From: Aliiroseovarius sp. S1339
GTDB taxonomy: Bacteria > Pseudomonadota > Alphaproteobacteria > Rhodobacterales > Rhodobacteraceae
NCBI RefSeq assembly: GCF_023195695.1
Contig: NZ_JALPQG010000002.1
Location: 310,001 to 374,000 of the forward strand
Reading direction: 5' to 3'
Length of the DNA stretch: 64,000 nt
In this document: one piece after another, positions 17,793-26,625 of the stretch
Layout of the letters: each line of letters begins with the position of its first letter
Numbering within the stretch: position 1 is the first letter of the stretch
Translations under genes and position numbers: made by a program
The notes under the pieces: generated by a model
Told to the model about the DNA's origin: nothing
Databases searched by the model: none
Seen by the model: only the letters and a program-made list of their open reading frames with translations

Positions 17793-18251
17793 TCACGCCT
17801 CTCGCAATGTCTTGGAGGCTGTCTTCACAGCCGCGCGGATACGTGGATATGTGCCACAGCGACACAGGTTGCCGGACATGGCGTCATCAATATCCGCATC
17901 CGTCGGGGTGGGAATGTTTGCCAAAAGGTCAGCCGCCTGCATCATCTGTCCGCCCTGACAATAGCCGCACTGCGCCACTTGATGTTCCAGCCAAGCGGCT
18001 TGCACCGCGTGCATTTCAGATGGGTTTCCAAGGCCTTCGATGGTGGTGACAGCGCCATCCACATCGGACACCGGCGTTTGGCAAGACCGCACTGCGACCC
18101 CATCAATATGCACCGTACATGCGCCACATGCAGCGACACCACAGCCATATTTTGGCCCGTTCAGCCCGACTTCATCACGCAGCACCCACAAAAGTGGCAT
18201 GTCCTCTTCGACATCCACGTCGTGCACCGTACCATTTACCGTGAGTTTCAC
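17793..18251 (-). CDS. [2Fe-2S] small subunit of the molybdenum hydroxylase (IorA type)
   Basis: Electron-transfer subunit carrying two [2Fe-2S] clusters. The plant-type ferredoxin cluster ligands are in [11 protein letters not shown] with a later cysteine in RSCQTPV, and the C-terminal helical domain holds [10 protein letters not shown] and [12 protein letters not shown]. Start chosen: a GTG at 18251 with GGGAGG eight bases upstream, giving 152 residues; the longer frame from 18311 lacks a ribosome site. It lies two bases ahead of the large subunit gene, so the two form one operon. The medium FAD subunit of full xanthine dehydrogenases is absent, as in the isoquinoline oxidoreductase group. 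Confidence 0.9.
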   Translation of the reverse strand: MKLTVNGTVHDVDVEEDMPLLWVLRDEVGLNGPKYGCGVAACGACTVHIDGVAVRSCQTPVSDVDGAVTTIEGLGNPSEMHAVQAAWLEHQVAQCGYCQGGQMMQAADLLANIPTPTDADIDDAMSGNLCRCGTYPRIRAAVKTASKTLREA

Positions 18252-18641
18252 CGAGCCGCCTCCCGACCGCGCTGCTTGCATAGAATAACGTGTCGACGGA
18301 TAAATGACCACCGGTCAGGTAATAAAGCCACAGAAATTAATGCTAGGCAACAACGATTTCGGGGCCGCGTTCGTTGCGGTTGCGGCCAAGTTGCCTGGCT
18401 GTGCTTGATCCGTGGCAACCCGGCCCGGATCCGACGGCGCGCCGATCAGGCGGCAAGCTCACCCAAAAGCCTGCCATCCGCGGCCCACATCGCGCCACCT
18501 GTCACGACCACATCGCAGCCGGGTCTGGCCGTCAGAATCTGCGCAAATTTGCGCCAAAACGGATATTGGCGAAAGTCTTTTTCATTCGCATGATCAAGAT
18601 TCTGTGCATACCATTGGCAATCACGGATGCGAGGCCACCCG

Positions 18642-20210
18642 ATGGAAAAGACAGACAACATCAGCGACCTGTTCATCATTGGCGGCGGCATAAACGGCTG
18701 TGGGATAGCGCGCGACGCGGCGGGACGCGGGCTATCTGTAAAACTGGCCGAAATGAATGATCTGGCGTCGGCGACCTCTTCCTCATCCACCAAGCTGTTT
18801 CACGGTGGGTTAAGATACCTTGAGTATTTCAAGTTCCGGCTGGTGCGCGAAGCATTGGTCGAACGGGAGGTCCTTTTGCACGCGATGCCCCACATCAGTT
18901 GGCCCATGCGCTTCGTGCTGCCCTATCACAAAGACATGCGGTTTGAGGGAGACACCCCGACCTCGAAGCTATTGACGTTTGTCATGCCGTGGATGAAGGG
19001 GCGCCGCCCTGCCTGGCTGATCCGCCTTGGCCTGTTTCTTTACGACCACCTTGGCGGGCGTAAGATATTGCCGGGTACCAAAACATTGGCATTGCCGGGC
19101 ACTCCGGAAGGCGCGCCCCTGAAAGACAAGTTTGCAAAAGCCTATGAGTATTCCGATTGCTGGGTTGAGGATGCGCGACTTGTCGTCCTAAACGCGCGCG
19201 ACGCCGAAGCGCGTGGTGCCACGATCATGACGCGCACGAAGGTGATCAAAACGACGCGCCACACGGATCATTGGGATATTCAAACCCAAGATGCCCAGAC
19301 CAGAGAAGTCACCCAGCACAAGGCCAAGATCATTGTGAACGCCGCAGGGCCATGGATCGGCGCGTTGATCGACGAAGCGCTGGACGTTCAGACCACCGAA
19401 GGGGTCTGGTTGGTGCGTGGATCGCACATCGTCACGCCCAAGCTGTTTGATCACGACAAAGCCTATTTCTTCCAAGGCCAGGATGGACGGATCATTTTTG
19501 CGATCCCTTATGAGACGAACTTCACCCTGATCGGCACCACCGACGCACCGCACGAGGATGTAGACACAAGCCCGGTCTGCACCGAGGAAGAGCAGCACTA
19601 CCTCATTGCATTCGCCAACCAGTATTTTGAGAAACCGATCACGCAAGACGATGTGGTCTGGAGCTATTCTGGTGTGCGCCCGCTTTATGATGACGGCGCG
19701 AGCTCTGCCACAGCCGCAACCCGTGAATATGTGCTGAAGCTGAATGATGAGGCGGGGGCTCCTGTTCTGAACATTTTCGGGGGGAAGATCACCACCTATC
19801 GCCGCCTTGCTGAAAACGTGCTGGCAAAGCTCGGGCCCCATTTGGCGACCGATCAACCAAACTGGACCGCGGGCGTGCCGCTGCCCGGTGGCGACTTCCC
19901 CGTCGACGGGGTGCAGGCGCTGATTGCAAAGTTGCAAGAAGACTTCCCGTTCCTGACCGACATTTGGGCCAAGCGTCTTGTGCGGGCCTATGGCACTGAA
20001 AGTTGGAACATTTTAAGCGGCGCGAAATCTGCTGGTGACCTTGGCCGCGACTTCGGCGCAACCCTGAGCGAACAGGAAGTCCGCTGGCTGATCGACAAGG
20101 AATATGTCCGCCGGGCCGAGGATGTCGTCTGGCGTCGTTCAAAGCTCGGCCTGCGTCTGCAGAAGGGCGAGATTGAGGTGCTCGATAATTGGATTATCAG
20201 AAACCTCTGA
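18642..20210 (+). CDS. glpD: Aerobic glycerol-3-phosphate dehydrogenase, copy 1
   Basis: FAD-dependent membrane-associated enzyme oxidising sn-glycerol-3-phosphate to dihydroxyacetone phosphate and passing electrons to quinone. The dinucleotide-binding motif is GGGINGCGIARDA, with the GlpD block STKLFHGGLRYLEYF and the HGG-containing substrate region. 522 residues from the ATG at 18642; an upstream ATG at 18627 is possible. A close paralogue (47625-49226) sits in the glycerol operon, sharing long near-identical stretches. This copy stands alone between the molybdenum enzyme and preT, so it may serve constitutive phospholipid turnover; that division of labour is inference. Confidence 0.93.
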   Translation: MEKTDNISDLFIIGGGINGCGIARDAAGRGLSVKLAEMNDLASATSSSSTKLFHGGLRYLEYFKFRLVREALVEREVLLHAMPHISWPMRFVLPYHKDMRFEGDTPTSKLLTFVMPWMKGRRPAWLIRLGLFLYDHLGGRKILPGTKTLALPGTPEGAPLKDKFAKAYEYSDCWVEDARLVVLNARDAEARGATIMTRTKVIKTTRHTDHWDIQTQDAQTREVTQHKAKIIVNAAGPWIGALIDEALDVQTTEGVWLVRGSHIVTPKLFDHDKAYFFQGQDGRIIFAIPYETNFTLIGTTDAPHEDVDTSPVCTEEEQHYLIAFANQYFEKPITQDDVVWSYSGVRPLYDDGASSATAATREYVLKLNDEAGAPVLNIFGGKITTYRRLAENVLAKLGPHLATDQPNWTAGVPLPGGDFPVDGVQALIAKLQEDFPFLTDIWAKRLVRAYGTESWNILSGAKSAGDLGRDFGATLSEQEVRWLIDKEYVRRAEDVVWRRSKLGLRLQKGEIEVLDNWIIRNL

Positions 20211-20243
20211 CCCGCGCTTCCCTATACTTCTGTTGATTTATTT

Positions 20244-20261
20244 TTTTACCATCTGGTAAAA
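20244..20261 (+). promoter_or_regulatory. RutR-box-like palindrome upstream of preT
   Basis: TTTTACCA-TC-TGGTAAAA is a perfect palindrome with eight-base arms, 54 bases upstream of preT. It matches the layout of the E. coli RutR operator (TTGACCAnnTGGTCAA) except for one symmetrical base change. It is a likely target of one of the two RutR-type repressors encoded at 23838-25111. Confidence 0.6.
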
Positions 20262-20314
20262 TTCTTGATTTTGTGCCTTCATGAAAGGATCAAAACAAGA
20301 ATGGGAATCACGAA

Positions 20315-21655
20315 ATGCCCCAAACCAACAGGGAAAACGGCGTCTCTCCGGGTCGCCTAACGCCAGCCGACGTGCAAGCAAACTTCGCGGACCTGCATCC
20401 AGCTTACGACGAACACGAAGCGCTTGTGGCTGCGGATCGTTGCTATTTTTGCCACGATGCGCCGTGTATGACGGCCTGTCCGACAACCATCGACATCCCG
20501 CTGTTCATCCGCCAGATCGCCACCGGAACGCCGGAAGCGGCGGCCAAGACCATCCTTGACCAGAACATCCTGGGCGGGATGTGCGCGCGGGTCTGTCCGA
20601 CCGAGACGCTCTGCGAAGAAGTGTGTGTGCGCGAAGTTGCCGAGGGCAAGCCCGTCGAAATCGGCCGCCTGCAACGCTATGCGACCGATACATTGATGGC
20701 CAAAGGTGTGCACCCATTCGTGCGTGCGGCTGAGACCGGCAAACAGGTCGCCGTCGTGGGCGCTGGCCCCTCTGGCCTTGCCTGTGCGCACCGCTTGGCG
20801 ATGCTGGGCCACAACGTTGTGGTCTTCGAGGCGCGGTCCAAAGGGGGCGGTCTGAATGAATTTGGCATTGCTGCCTACAAATCCACCAATGATTTCGCGC
20901 AGAAGGAACTGGATTGGCTCATGGCCATTGGCGGGATCGAAATCCGCTATCAGCAGGCTTTGGGTCAGTCCATCACATTGGACGGGCTGCAAGATGATTT
21001 CGACGCGGTGTTTCTTGGCATGGGCCTGACCGCCGTCAACGCATTGCGTCTTGACGGTGAAGACAAAACCAACGTCACGGATGCCGTCGATTTCATCGCC
21101 GATTTGCGGCAGGCAAGTGACCTGACCGCCCTGCCCGTTGGCCGACGCGTCGTCGTCATCGGCGGCGGCATGACCGCGATTGACGCGGGCGTTCAGGCGA
21201 AACTGCTGGGCGCCGAGGACGTGACAATCGTTTACCGTCGCGGGCAAGAGGCGATGGCAGCCTCCAAGTTTGAACAGGACTTGGCGCGGCAGAAAGGCGT
21301 GACGTTGATCTGCAATGCGACCCCGGTGGGGATCGAAGGCAACGGATCGCTGACTGCCGTGACCTTCGCCTATACCGAAACGCGCGATGGCAAGTTGGAG
21401 ACGTTGGACGAGACCTTCACCCTGCCCGCCGATCAACTGTTCAAAGCCATCGGCCAGAAACTTGGTGATACGCCGGACGGGTTGACGCTGGACGGCGGCA
21501 AGATCGCGGTCAATGACGCGCAGAAAACCAACTTGGCAAATGTCTGGGCCGGGGGCGATTGCGCCTCGGGCGGGGACGACCTGACCGTCACCGCCGTTGC
21601 CGAAGGTCGCGATGCGGCCATGGACATCCACGCCACTCTGACAGGAGCAAGCTAA
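20315..21655 (+). CDS. preT: NAD-dependent dihydropyrimidine dehydrogenase, subunit PreT
   Basis: Flavin/iron-sulphur electron-input subunit of the bacterial dihydropyrimidine dehydrogenase, which reduces uracil or thymine to the dihydro form with NADH as donor. The N-terminus resembles the GltD/DPYD helical domain with cysteine clusters CYFCHDAPCMTACPTT and GMCARVCPTETLCEEVC. An FAD motif GAGPSGLACAHRLA and an NAD(P)H motif VIGGGMTAIDAG follow, with the closing ANVWAGGDCASGG block. 446 residues. Its stop overlaps the preA start by one base (TAATG), so the subunits are translationally coupled. A RutR-box-like palindrome lies upstream. Confidence 0.95.
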   Translation: MPQTNRENGVSPGRLTPADVQANFADLHPAYDEHEALVAADRCYFCHDAPCMTACPTTIDIPLFIRQIATGTPEAAAKTILDQNILGGMCARVCPTETLCEEVCVREVAEGKPVEIGRLQRYATDTLMAKGVHPFVRAAETGKQVAVVGAGPSGLACAHRLAMLGHNVVVFEARSKGGGLNEFGIAAYKSTNDFAQKELDWLMAIGGIEIRYQQALGQSITLDGLQDDFDAVFLGMGLTAVNALRLDGEDKTNVTDAVDFIADLRQASDLTALPVGRRVVVIGGGMTAIDAGVQAKLLGAEDVTIVYRRGQEAMAASKFEQDLARQKGVTLICNATPVGIEGNGSLTAVTFAYTETRDGKLETLDETFTLPADQLFKAIGQKLGDTPDGLTLDGGKIAVNDAQKTNLANVWAGGDCASGGDDLTVTAVAEGRDAAMDIHATLTGAS

Positions 21656-22959
21656 TGGCCGACCTGACATCAAACTTTCTTGGAATTAAGTCACCCAACC
21701 CGTTCTGGCTGGCCTCGGCCCCGCCCACCGACAAGGAATACAACGTGCGCCGCGCGTTCGAAGCCGGTTGGGGTGGTGTTGTGTGGAAGACGCTTGGAGC
21801 CGAAGGGCCACCCGTCGTCAACGTGAACGGCCCGCGCTATGGCGCGATCCACGGGGCCGACCGCCGCTTGCTGGGTCTGAACAACATCGAGTTGATCACC
21901 GACCGCCCGCTTGAGGTGAACCTTGAGGAAATGGCCCGCGTGAAGAAGGACTATCCCGACCACGCGCTGATCGCGTCCGTGATGGTGCCCTGCGAGGAAG
22001 ATGAGTGGAAACGCATCATCCCCCGCATCGCCGAAACCGGCTGTGACGGGTTCGAGCTGAACTTCGGCTGCCCGCACGGGATGGCCGAACGCGGCATGGG
22101 ATCGGCTGTCGGTCAGGTGCCGGAGTATATTGAGATGGTCACGCGCTGGTGCAAGGAAGCCACCGACCTGCCCGTCATCGTGAAGCTGACGCCCAACATC
22201 ACCAACATCCTTCTGCCCGCGCAGGCGGCGAAAGATGGCGGCGCGGATGCGGTCAGTCTGATCAACACGATCAACTCGATCACCAACGTTAATCTGGACG
22301 CCATGGCGCCCGAACCGATGATCGACGGCAAAGGCACCCATGGCGGCTATTGCGGCCCGGCGGTGAAACCCATCGCCCTGAACATGGTGGCCGAGATTGC
22401 CCGCAACCCCGGCACGCATGGCTTGCCCATTTCGGGCATTGGCGGTGTGACCACATGGCGCGATGCAGCCGAATTCATGGCGCTTGGCGCGGGCAACGTG
22501 CAGGTTTGCACGGCCGCCATGACCTACGGGTTCAAGGTGGTGCAGGAAATGATCTCGGGCCTCAGCCAGTGGATGGATGAAAAGGGCTACACCTCAATCG
22601 AAGAAGTGGTCGGCCGTGCGGTGCCCAATGTCACCGACTGGCAATATCTGAACCTGAACCACGTCACCAAGGCGCGCATTGACCAAGACGCTTGCATCCA
22701 ATGCGGGCGCTGTTATGCAGCCTGCGAAGACACCTCGCACCAAGCGATCAGCATGTCCGAGGATCGCGTTTTCGACGTGAAAGACGACGAATGCGTGGCG
22801 TGCAACCTGTGTGTGAATGTCTGCCCCGTCGACGGCTGCATCACCATGGAAACCATAGCACCGGGTGCCATGGACGAACGAACCGGAAAGGTTGTTGAGA
22901 AAGAATATGCCAACTGGACAACCCACCCCAACAACCCAAGCGCCACAGCCGCCGAGTAA
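21655..22959 (+). CDS. preA: NAD-dependent dihydropyrimidine dehydrogenase, subunit PreA
   Basis: Catalytic FMN subunit, reducing uracil to 5,6-dihydrouracil as the first step of reductive pyrimidine catabolism. The dihydroorotate-dehydrogenase-like barrel contains ELNFGCPHGMAERGMGS, with the catalytic cysteine expected in the loop region after the barrel start. The C-terminus adds two [4Fe-4S] clusters: CIQCGRCYAAC and CVACNLCVNVCPVDGC. 434 residues from the ATG that overlaps the preT stop; the longer open frame from 21559 lies inside preT. Later pathway enzymes are encoded at 25301-28080. Confidence 0.96.
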   Translation: MADLTSNFLGIKSPNPFWLASAPPTDKEYNVRRAFEAGWGGVVWKTLGAEGPPVVNVNGPRYGAIHGADRRLLGLNNIELITDRPLEVNLEEMARVKKDYPDHALIASVMVPCEEDEWKRIIPRIAETGCDGFELNFGCPHGMAERGMGSAVGQVPEYIEMVTRWCKEATDLPVIVKLTPNITNILLPAQAAKDGGADAVSLINTINSITNVNLDAMAPEPMIDGKGTHGGYCGPAVKPIALNMVAEIARNPGTHGLPISGIGGVTTWRDAAEFMALGAGNVQVCTAAMTYGFKVVQEMISGLSQWMDEKGYTSIEEVVGRAVPNVTDWQYLNLNHVTKARIDQDACIQCGRCYAACEDTSHQAISMSEDRVFDVKDDECVACNLCVNVCPVDGCITMETIAPGAMDERTGKVVEKEYANWTTHPNNPSATAAE

Positions 22960-22966
22960 GGCTGGG

Positions 22967-23857
22967 ATGGCCCTGTCCTCCTCCCGGCAGGGCCATCTGG
23001 CGATGTTGTCTTTCTCGGCGCTGGTGTCGCTGTCCTTCAGCTTTGGCCACATCGTCGCAAAAGAGATCACCCCCACCGCCCTGAACACGGTGCGGTTTGC
23101 GCTGGCCGCGCTGGTCCTGTTCGGGCTGGCGCGCGTCATGCGTATACCGGTGCGTCCGGTCTTCACGGGTTTTTGGCGCTTTGGCCTGATGGGCGGGCTG
23201 ATGGCCGTCTATTTCATTACCATGTTCGAAGCGCTCAGGATCACGACCCCGGTCTCGACCGCTGCCGTCTTCACCCTAACCCCGCTGATGGCCGCCGGGT
23301 GCGGATTGCTGATCGCGGGGCAACGGTCGGGGCGGTGGACGTTGATTGCGCTGACCATCGGTGCGGTGGGGGCGGTGTGGGTCATTTTCCGCGCCGACCT
23401 GAACGCACTGTTGCGTTTTGAGGTTGGGCGCGGCGAGGCGCTGTTTGCCATCGGCGCGCTGTGCCATGCGCTGGTGCCCGCTTTGGCGCGCAAGCTGGCG
23501 CAGGGTGTGCAGCCTTTGCAGACCTCGATCGGGACTGTGCTGGGCGCGTTGATCGTCACCGGCATTTATGGGTTCCGCGACGTGATCCACACGGATTTCG
23601 CGGCCCTGCGCCCGGCGGTTTGGATGGTCATTACCTATCTTGCGGTTGTCACCACAGCCGGCACGTTCTTTCTGGTCCAATATGCCAGCCAGCGCCTTCC
23701 CGCCAGCAAGGTCATGGCCTATACATATCTGGTGCCCAGCTGGGTGGTGCTGTGGGAGTTCCTGTTTTACGGCGCGACCCAACCTGCCCTTCTGATGGCC
23801 GGTGTGGCCGCAACCCTGCTGGCACTTGCCATGCTGCTTAGGGGCGAAGCGTTCTGA
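22967..23857 (+). CDS. EamA/DMT-family transporter
   Basis: Inner-membrane transporter of the drug/metabolite superfamily, around ten transmembrane segments formed by two EamA repeats; such proteins often export metabolites. Features include a hydrophobic start (LAMLSFSALVSLSFSFGHIVAKE), PTALNTVRFALAALVLFG typical of EamA helix 2, and a second repeat ending in VMAYTYLVPSWVVLWEFLFYG. I prefer the ATG at 22967 (296 residues), eight bases after preA; an ATG at 22907 inside preA is also possible. Position between preA and the regulators suggests export of a pyrimidine breakdown product or a cognate metabolite, which is inference. Confidence 0.8.
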   Translation: MALSSSRQGHLAMLSFSALVSLSFSFGHIVAKEITPTALNTVRFALAALVLFGLARVMRIPVRPVFTGFWRFGLMGGLMAVYFITMFEALRITTPVSTAAVFTLTPLMAAGCGLLIAGQRSGRWTLIALTIGAVGAVWVIFRADLNALLRFEVGRGEALFAIGALCHALVPALARKLAQGVQPLQTSIGTVLGALIVTGIYGFRDVIHTDFAALRPAVWMVITYLAVVTTAGTFFLVQYASQRLPASKVMAYTYLVPSWVVLWEFLFYGATQPALLMAGVAATLLALAMLLRGEAF

Positions 23858-24464
23858 CCAGCATATGGGTGATGAACGCCTCGGCATCTTCGAACCGTGT
23901 GTCACTGCGCACCGGTCCCAAGACCGCCTGCACCTGAAGGTCGAAATCCGCATAATGCTGTGTCATCGCCCAGATCGAGAAGATCAGGTGATGCGGGTCA
24001 ATGGTCGCCAGCCGCCCCTCGACCATCCAACCTGCGATGATCGCGGCTTTTTCATCCACCAGCGCCTTCAGATCGGTGTTCAGCATGTCGCCCAAACGGG
24101 GCGCGCCATGCAAAACCTCGGTCGCAAACAAACGACTTTCACGGGGCATGTCGCGTGACATTTCGATTTTGCGGCTGACATAGGTCAGGATTTCTTCCAT
24201 CGGATCACCGTCCTCGGACAAGTCGCGCAGCGGGCTGACCCATTGTTCAAGAAGACCTTCCAACAGTTCGGAATAAATCGCTTCTTTGCCGTTGAAGTAA
24301 TAGACAATGTTTTGCTTCGATATCCCGGCAGCTTTGGCGATCTGATCAAGTGTCGCCCCCCGCAATCCCTTTTCAGAGAATACATTCAACGCCGCCTCAA
24401 AAATCGCCTGTCGCTTTTCGCGCTGAATCCGTGTCGGGCGGGATGTTGCACCTGCTTTCGCCAT
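23838..24464 (-). CDS. TetR-family regulator of RutR type (1)
   Basis: Repressor with an N-terminal helix-turn-helix (ATLDQIAKAAGISKQNIVYYFNGKEAIY) and a C-terminal ligand domain of the RutR type ending in WAMTQHYADFDLQV. RutR in E. coli senses uracil and controls pyrimidine degradation; a similar role here is inferred from locus context. Start at the ATG at 24464 (208 residues). It overlaps the stop of the second TetR gene by one base, so the two are co-expressed. Its 3' end overlaps the convergent EamA gene by 20 bases. Confidence 0.88.
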   Translation of the reverse strand: MAKAGATSRPTRIQREKRQAIFEAALNVFSEKGLRGATLDQIAKAAGISKQNIVYYFNGKEAIYSELLEGLLEQWVSPLRDLSEDGDPMEEILTYVSRKIEMSRDMPRESRLFATEVLHGAPRLGDMLNTDLKALVDEKAAIIAGWMVEGRLATIDPHHLIFSIWAMTQHYADFDLQVQAVLGPVRSDTRFEDAEAFITHMLVRTLRP

Positions 24465-25111
24465 CAGGTGTCCCCATGCAGCTGAACGCCGGACAGCAGC
24501 AAGTCTTTGACGGCTGTCTTGGTCTCGTCCCACTGCGTATCCGACAGCTCGACCCCATTGTTCAGTGTCGTGATCTGATGGGTAAAGTCAGCGTAATGCT
24601 GCGTCGTCGCCCAGATTGCATAGAGCAAATGACGTGCGCTGATCGGGCGGATTTGCCCGTTTTCAATCCATGCGTCGATCACCGTAATCCGGTTTTCGGT
24701 CCAGGATCGCAACTCGTCTTCCAGATAGTCCTGCACGATGGGCGCGCGCTGGATAATCTCGTTCGCCCAAACTTTCGAGCCATAGGGCCGCGTGCGCGCA
24801 AGATCCAGTTTGGTGTCGATATAGTCGCCCAGCGCTTGGATCGGGTCGTTGTCGACCTTGATACTGTCCGCCGCTGCACGCCAGATATCGAAGATCTCGC
24901 CCACGACACGGCGATACAGCGCCTCTTTCGTCTCGAAATAATAAACCACGTTTGATTTGGGCAGCCCCGCCACGGCCGCGATCCGACTGATCGAGGCACC
25001 GGCATATCCAAACTCGGCAAACACTTTTTCGGCGGCAACCAGAATGCGGGCTGTCACCTCTTCGCGATTGCGGCTTTGGATGCCTCTTGTCGTCTTGTTC
25101 ACGTCGCTCAT
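24464..25111 (-). CDS. TetR-family regulator of RutR type (2)
   Basis: Second RutR-like repressor, 215 residues. The DNA-binding helix-turn-helix reads ASISRIAAVAGLPKSNVVYYFETKEALY, and the effector domain contains RPYGSKVWANEIIQRAPIVQDYL and WATTQHYADF, resembling its neighbour. It probably arose by duplication. Start at the ATG at 25111; the open frame continues far upstream antisense to the amidohydrolase gene but is not coding there. It is divergent from the amidohydrolase-dihydropyrimidinase-ABC operon. The 190-base intergenic region contains a large perfect inverted repeat suited to TetR binding. Confidence 0.88.
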   Translation of the reverse strand: MSDVNKTTRGIQSRNREEVTARILVAAEKVFAEFGYAGASISRIAAVAGLPKSNVVYYFETKEALYRRVVGEIFDIWRAAADSIKVDNDPIQALGDYIDTKLDLARTRPYGSKVWANEIIQRAPIVQDYLEDELRSWTENRITVIDAWIENGQIRPISARHLLYAIWATTQHYADFTHQITTLNNGVELSDTQWDETKTAVKDLLLSGVQLHGDT

Positions 25112-25186
25112 CACACTCGTTGTTTGTGCAAAATCCGCACAGCGTTTCATCTTGTGGCACGAGTTTTGCGCAAAAAACAGGTGTTG

Positions 25187-25227
25187 TCTGCACGATCGGT
25201 CAGAAAAAGATTGACCGATCGTGCAGA
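25187..25227. promoter_or_regulatory. 16-base perfect inverted repeat, double TetR operator candidate
   Basis: TCTGCACGATCGGTCA (25187-25202) and TGACCGATCGTGCAGA (25212-25227) are perfect inverted copies with a nine-base spacer. Each arm is itself an imperfect palindrome (10 of 14 central bases symmetric around CGATCG), so the element could bind two repressor dimers. It lies in the divergent region between the RutR-type regulators and the amidohydrolase operon, 74 bases from the latter start. TGACC half-sites recall RutR boxes. Confidence 0.55.
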
Positions 25228-25300
25228 AATCCGCCAGCCTGTGGGTAACGACGGAATCTAATTTCCGCACGCCGCAAGGCCGACCAAATGGGAGATGACT

Positions 25301-26548
25301 ATGAGCCACGGGAAAAACCTGCGCATCAATCCTGACCGTCTTTGGGACAGCATTATGGAGATGGCCAAGATCGGGCCGGGCGTCGCGGGCGGTAACAATC
25401 GCCAGACCCTGACCGACGAAGACGCCGACGGCCGCGCTCTGTTTCAAAGCTGGTGCGAGGCTGCAGGCTGCACCATGGGCGTCGATACTATGGGCAACAT
25501 GTTTGCCACCCGCCCTGGCGAAGACCCCGACGCCCTGCCTGTCTATATGGGCTCGCATCTGGATACGCAGCCGACGGGCGGCAAGTATGACGGCGTGCTG
25601 GGTGTGCTTGGCGGGCTGGAAGCCATCCGCACGATGAATGACCTGAACGTCAAGACCAAACACCCGATTGTGCTGACCAACTGGACCAACGAAGAAGGCA
25701 CGCGGTTCGCGCCTGCCATGCTGGCCTCTGGCGTGTTCGCTGGCAAGCACTCGCAAGACTGGGCTTACGCGCGCGAAGATGCCGAAGGTAAGAAATTCGG
25801 TGACGAGTTGAAGCGCATCGGCTGGGTCGGCGACGAAGAAGTCGGTGCACGCAAGATGCACGCGATGTTTGAGCTGCACATCGAACAAGGCCCCATTCTT
25901 GAGGCCGAGGGCAAAGACATCGGCGTCGTCACCCACGGCCAAGGTCTGAACTGGCTGGAAGTGACCATCATCGGCAAGGAAAGCCACACAGGCTCGACCC
26001 CCATGCCCATGCGGATCAACGCAGGACGTGGCTTGGCGCTGATCACCGAACTGGTCCACGAGATCGCGATGAAGCACCAACCCAACGCGGTGGGGGCGAT
26101 TGGCCATATCGACGTCTACCCGAACTCGCGCAACATCATCCCCGGCAAGGTCGTCTGCACCGTCGATTTCCGCTCGCACCTGCAAGAGGTGATCGACGCG
26201 ATGATCGCCGAGTTTGACGAACGTGCGCCGAAGCTCTGTGCGGATATCGGCGTGGAAATGAGCTGGGAGATGGTCGGCACCTTCGACCCGCCCGCCTTTG
26301 ACGAAGGCTGCGTGAAAGCCGTGCGCAATGCCGCGAAAGAACTGGGCTATAGCCACATGGACATCGTCTCCGGCGCGGGCCACGACGCCTGCTGGATCAA
26401 CGAGATCTATCCGACCGCGATGATCATGTGCCCCTGTGTGGATGGCCTGAGCCACAACGAGGCGGAGGACATTTCCAAGGAATGGGCGGCGGCAGGCACG
26501 GACGTGCTGATGCATGCGGTTTTGGAGACGGCGGAAATCGTCGACTGA
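25301..26548 (+). CDS. N-carbamoyl-beta-alanine amidohydrolase (M20 hydantoinase/carbamoylase family)
   Basis: Third enzyme of reductive pyrimidine catabolism, hydrolysing N-carbamoyl-beta-alanine to beta-alanine, CO2 and ammonia. The M20 metal site is visible: GSHLDTQPTGGKYDG, NEEGTRFAP and a HIEQGP block, followed by the dimerisation domain with NIIPGKV and the late GAGHDACW metal histidine. 415 residues from the ATG at 25301, which has GGGAG nine bases upstream; the ATG at 25295 is too close to that site. It is first in an operon with dihydropyrimidinase and a four-gene ABC importer. The exact carbamoyl substrate is inferred from these neighbours. Confidence 0.92.
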   Translation: MSHGKNLRINPDRLWDSIMEMAKIGPGVAGGNNRQTLTDEDADGRALFQSWCEAAGCTMGVDTMGNMFATRPGEDPDALPVYMGSHLDTQPTGGKYDGVLGVLGGLEAIRTMNDLNVKTKHPIVLTNWTNEEGTRFAPAMLASGVFAGKHSQDWAYAREDAEGKKFGDELKRIGWVGDEEVGARKMHAMFELHIEQGPILEAEGKDIGVVTHGQGLNWLEVTIIGKESHTGSTPMPMRINAGRGLALITELVHEIAMKHQPNAVGAIGHIDVYPNSRNIIPGKVVCTVDFRSHLQEVIDAMIAEFDERAPKLCADIGVEMSWEMVGTFDPPAFDEGCVKAVRNAAKELGYSHMDIVSGAGHDACWINEIYPTAMIMCPCVDGLSHNEAEDISKEWAAAGTDVLMHAVLETAEIVD

Positions 26549-26625
26549 ACAACTAGTTATGGCGCAAAGGTGCCCCACCCACTGGGTGAGGATATCAAAA
26601 GACGCCATCCACAGGGAGAACTGAA

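Noticed and set aside
19188-19937. 249-codon minus-strand frame
   Set aside because: Antisense shadow of glpD copy 1.
20357-21673. 438-codon minus-strand frame
   Set aside because: Antisense shadow of preT; high-GC codon usage opens the opposite frame.
24464-26608. 714-codon minus-strand open frame
   Set aside because: Only its 3' third (24464-25111) is the TetR gene; the rest is antisense to the amidohydrolase, whose motifs are clear on the plus strand.
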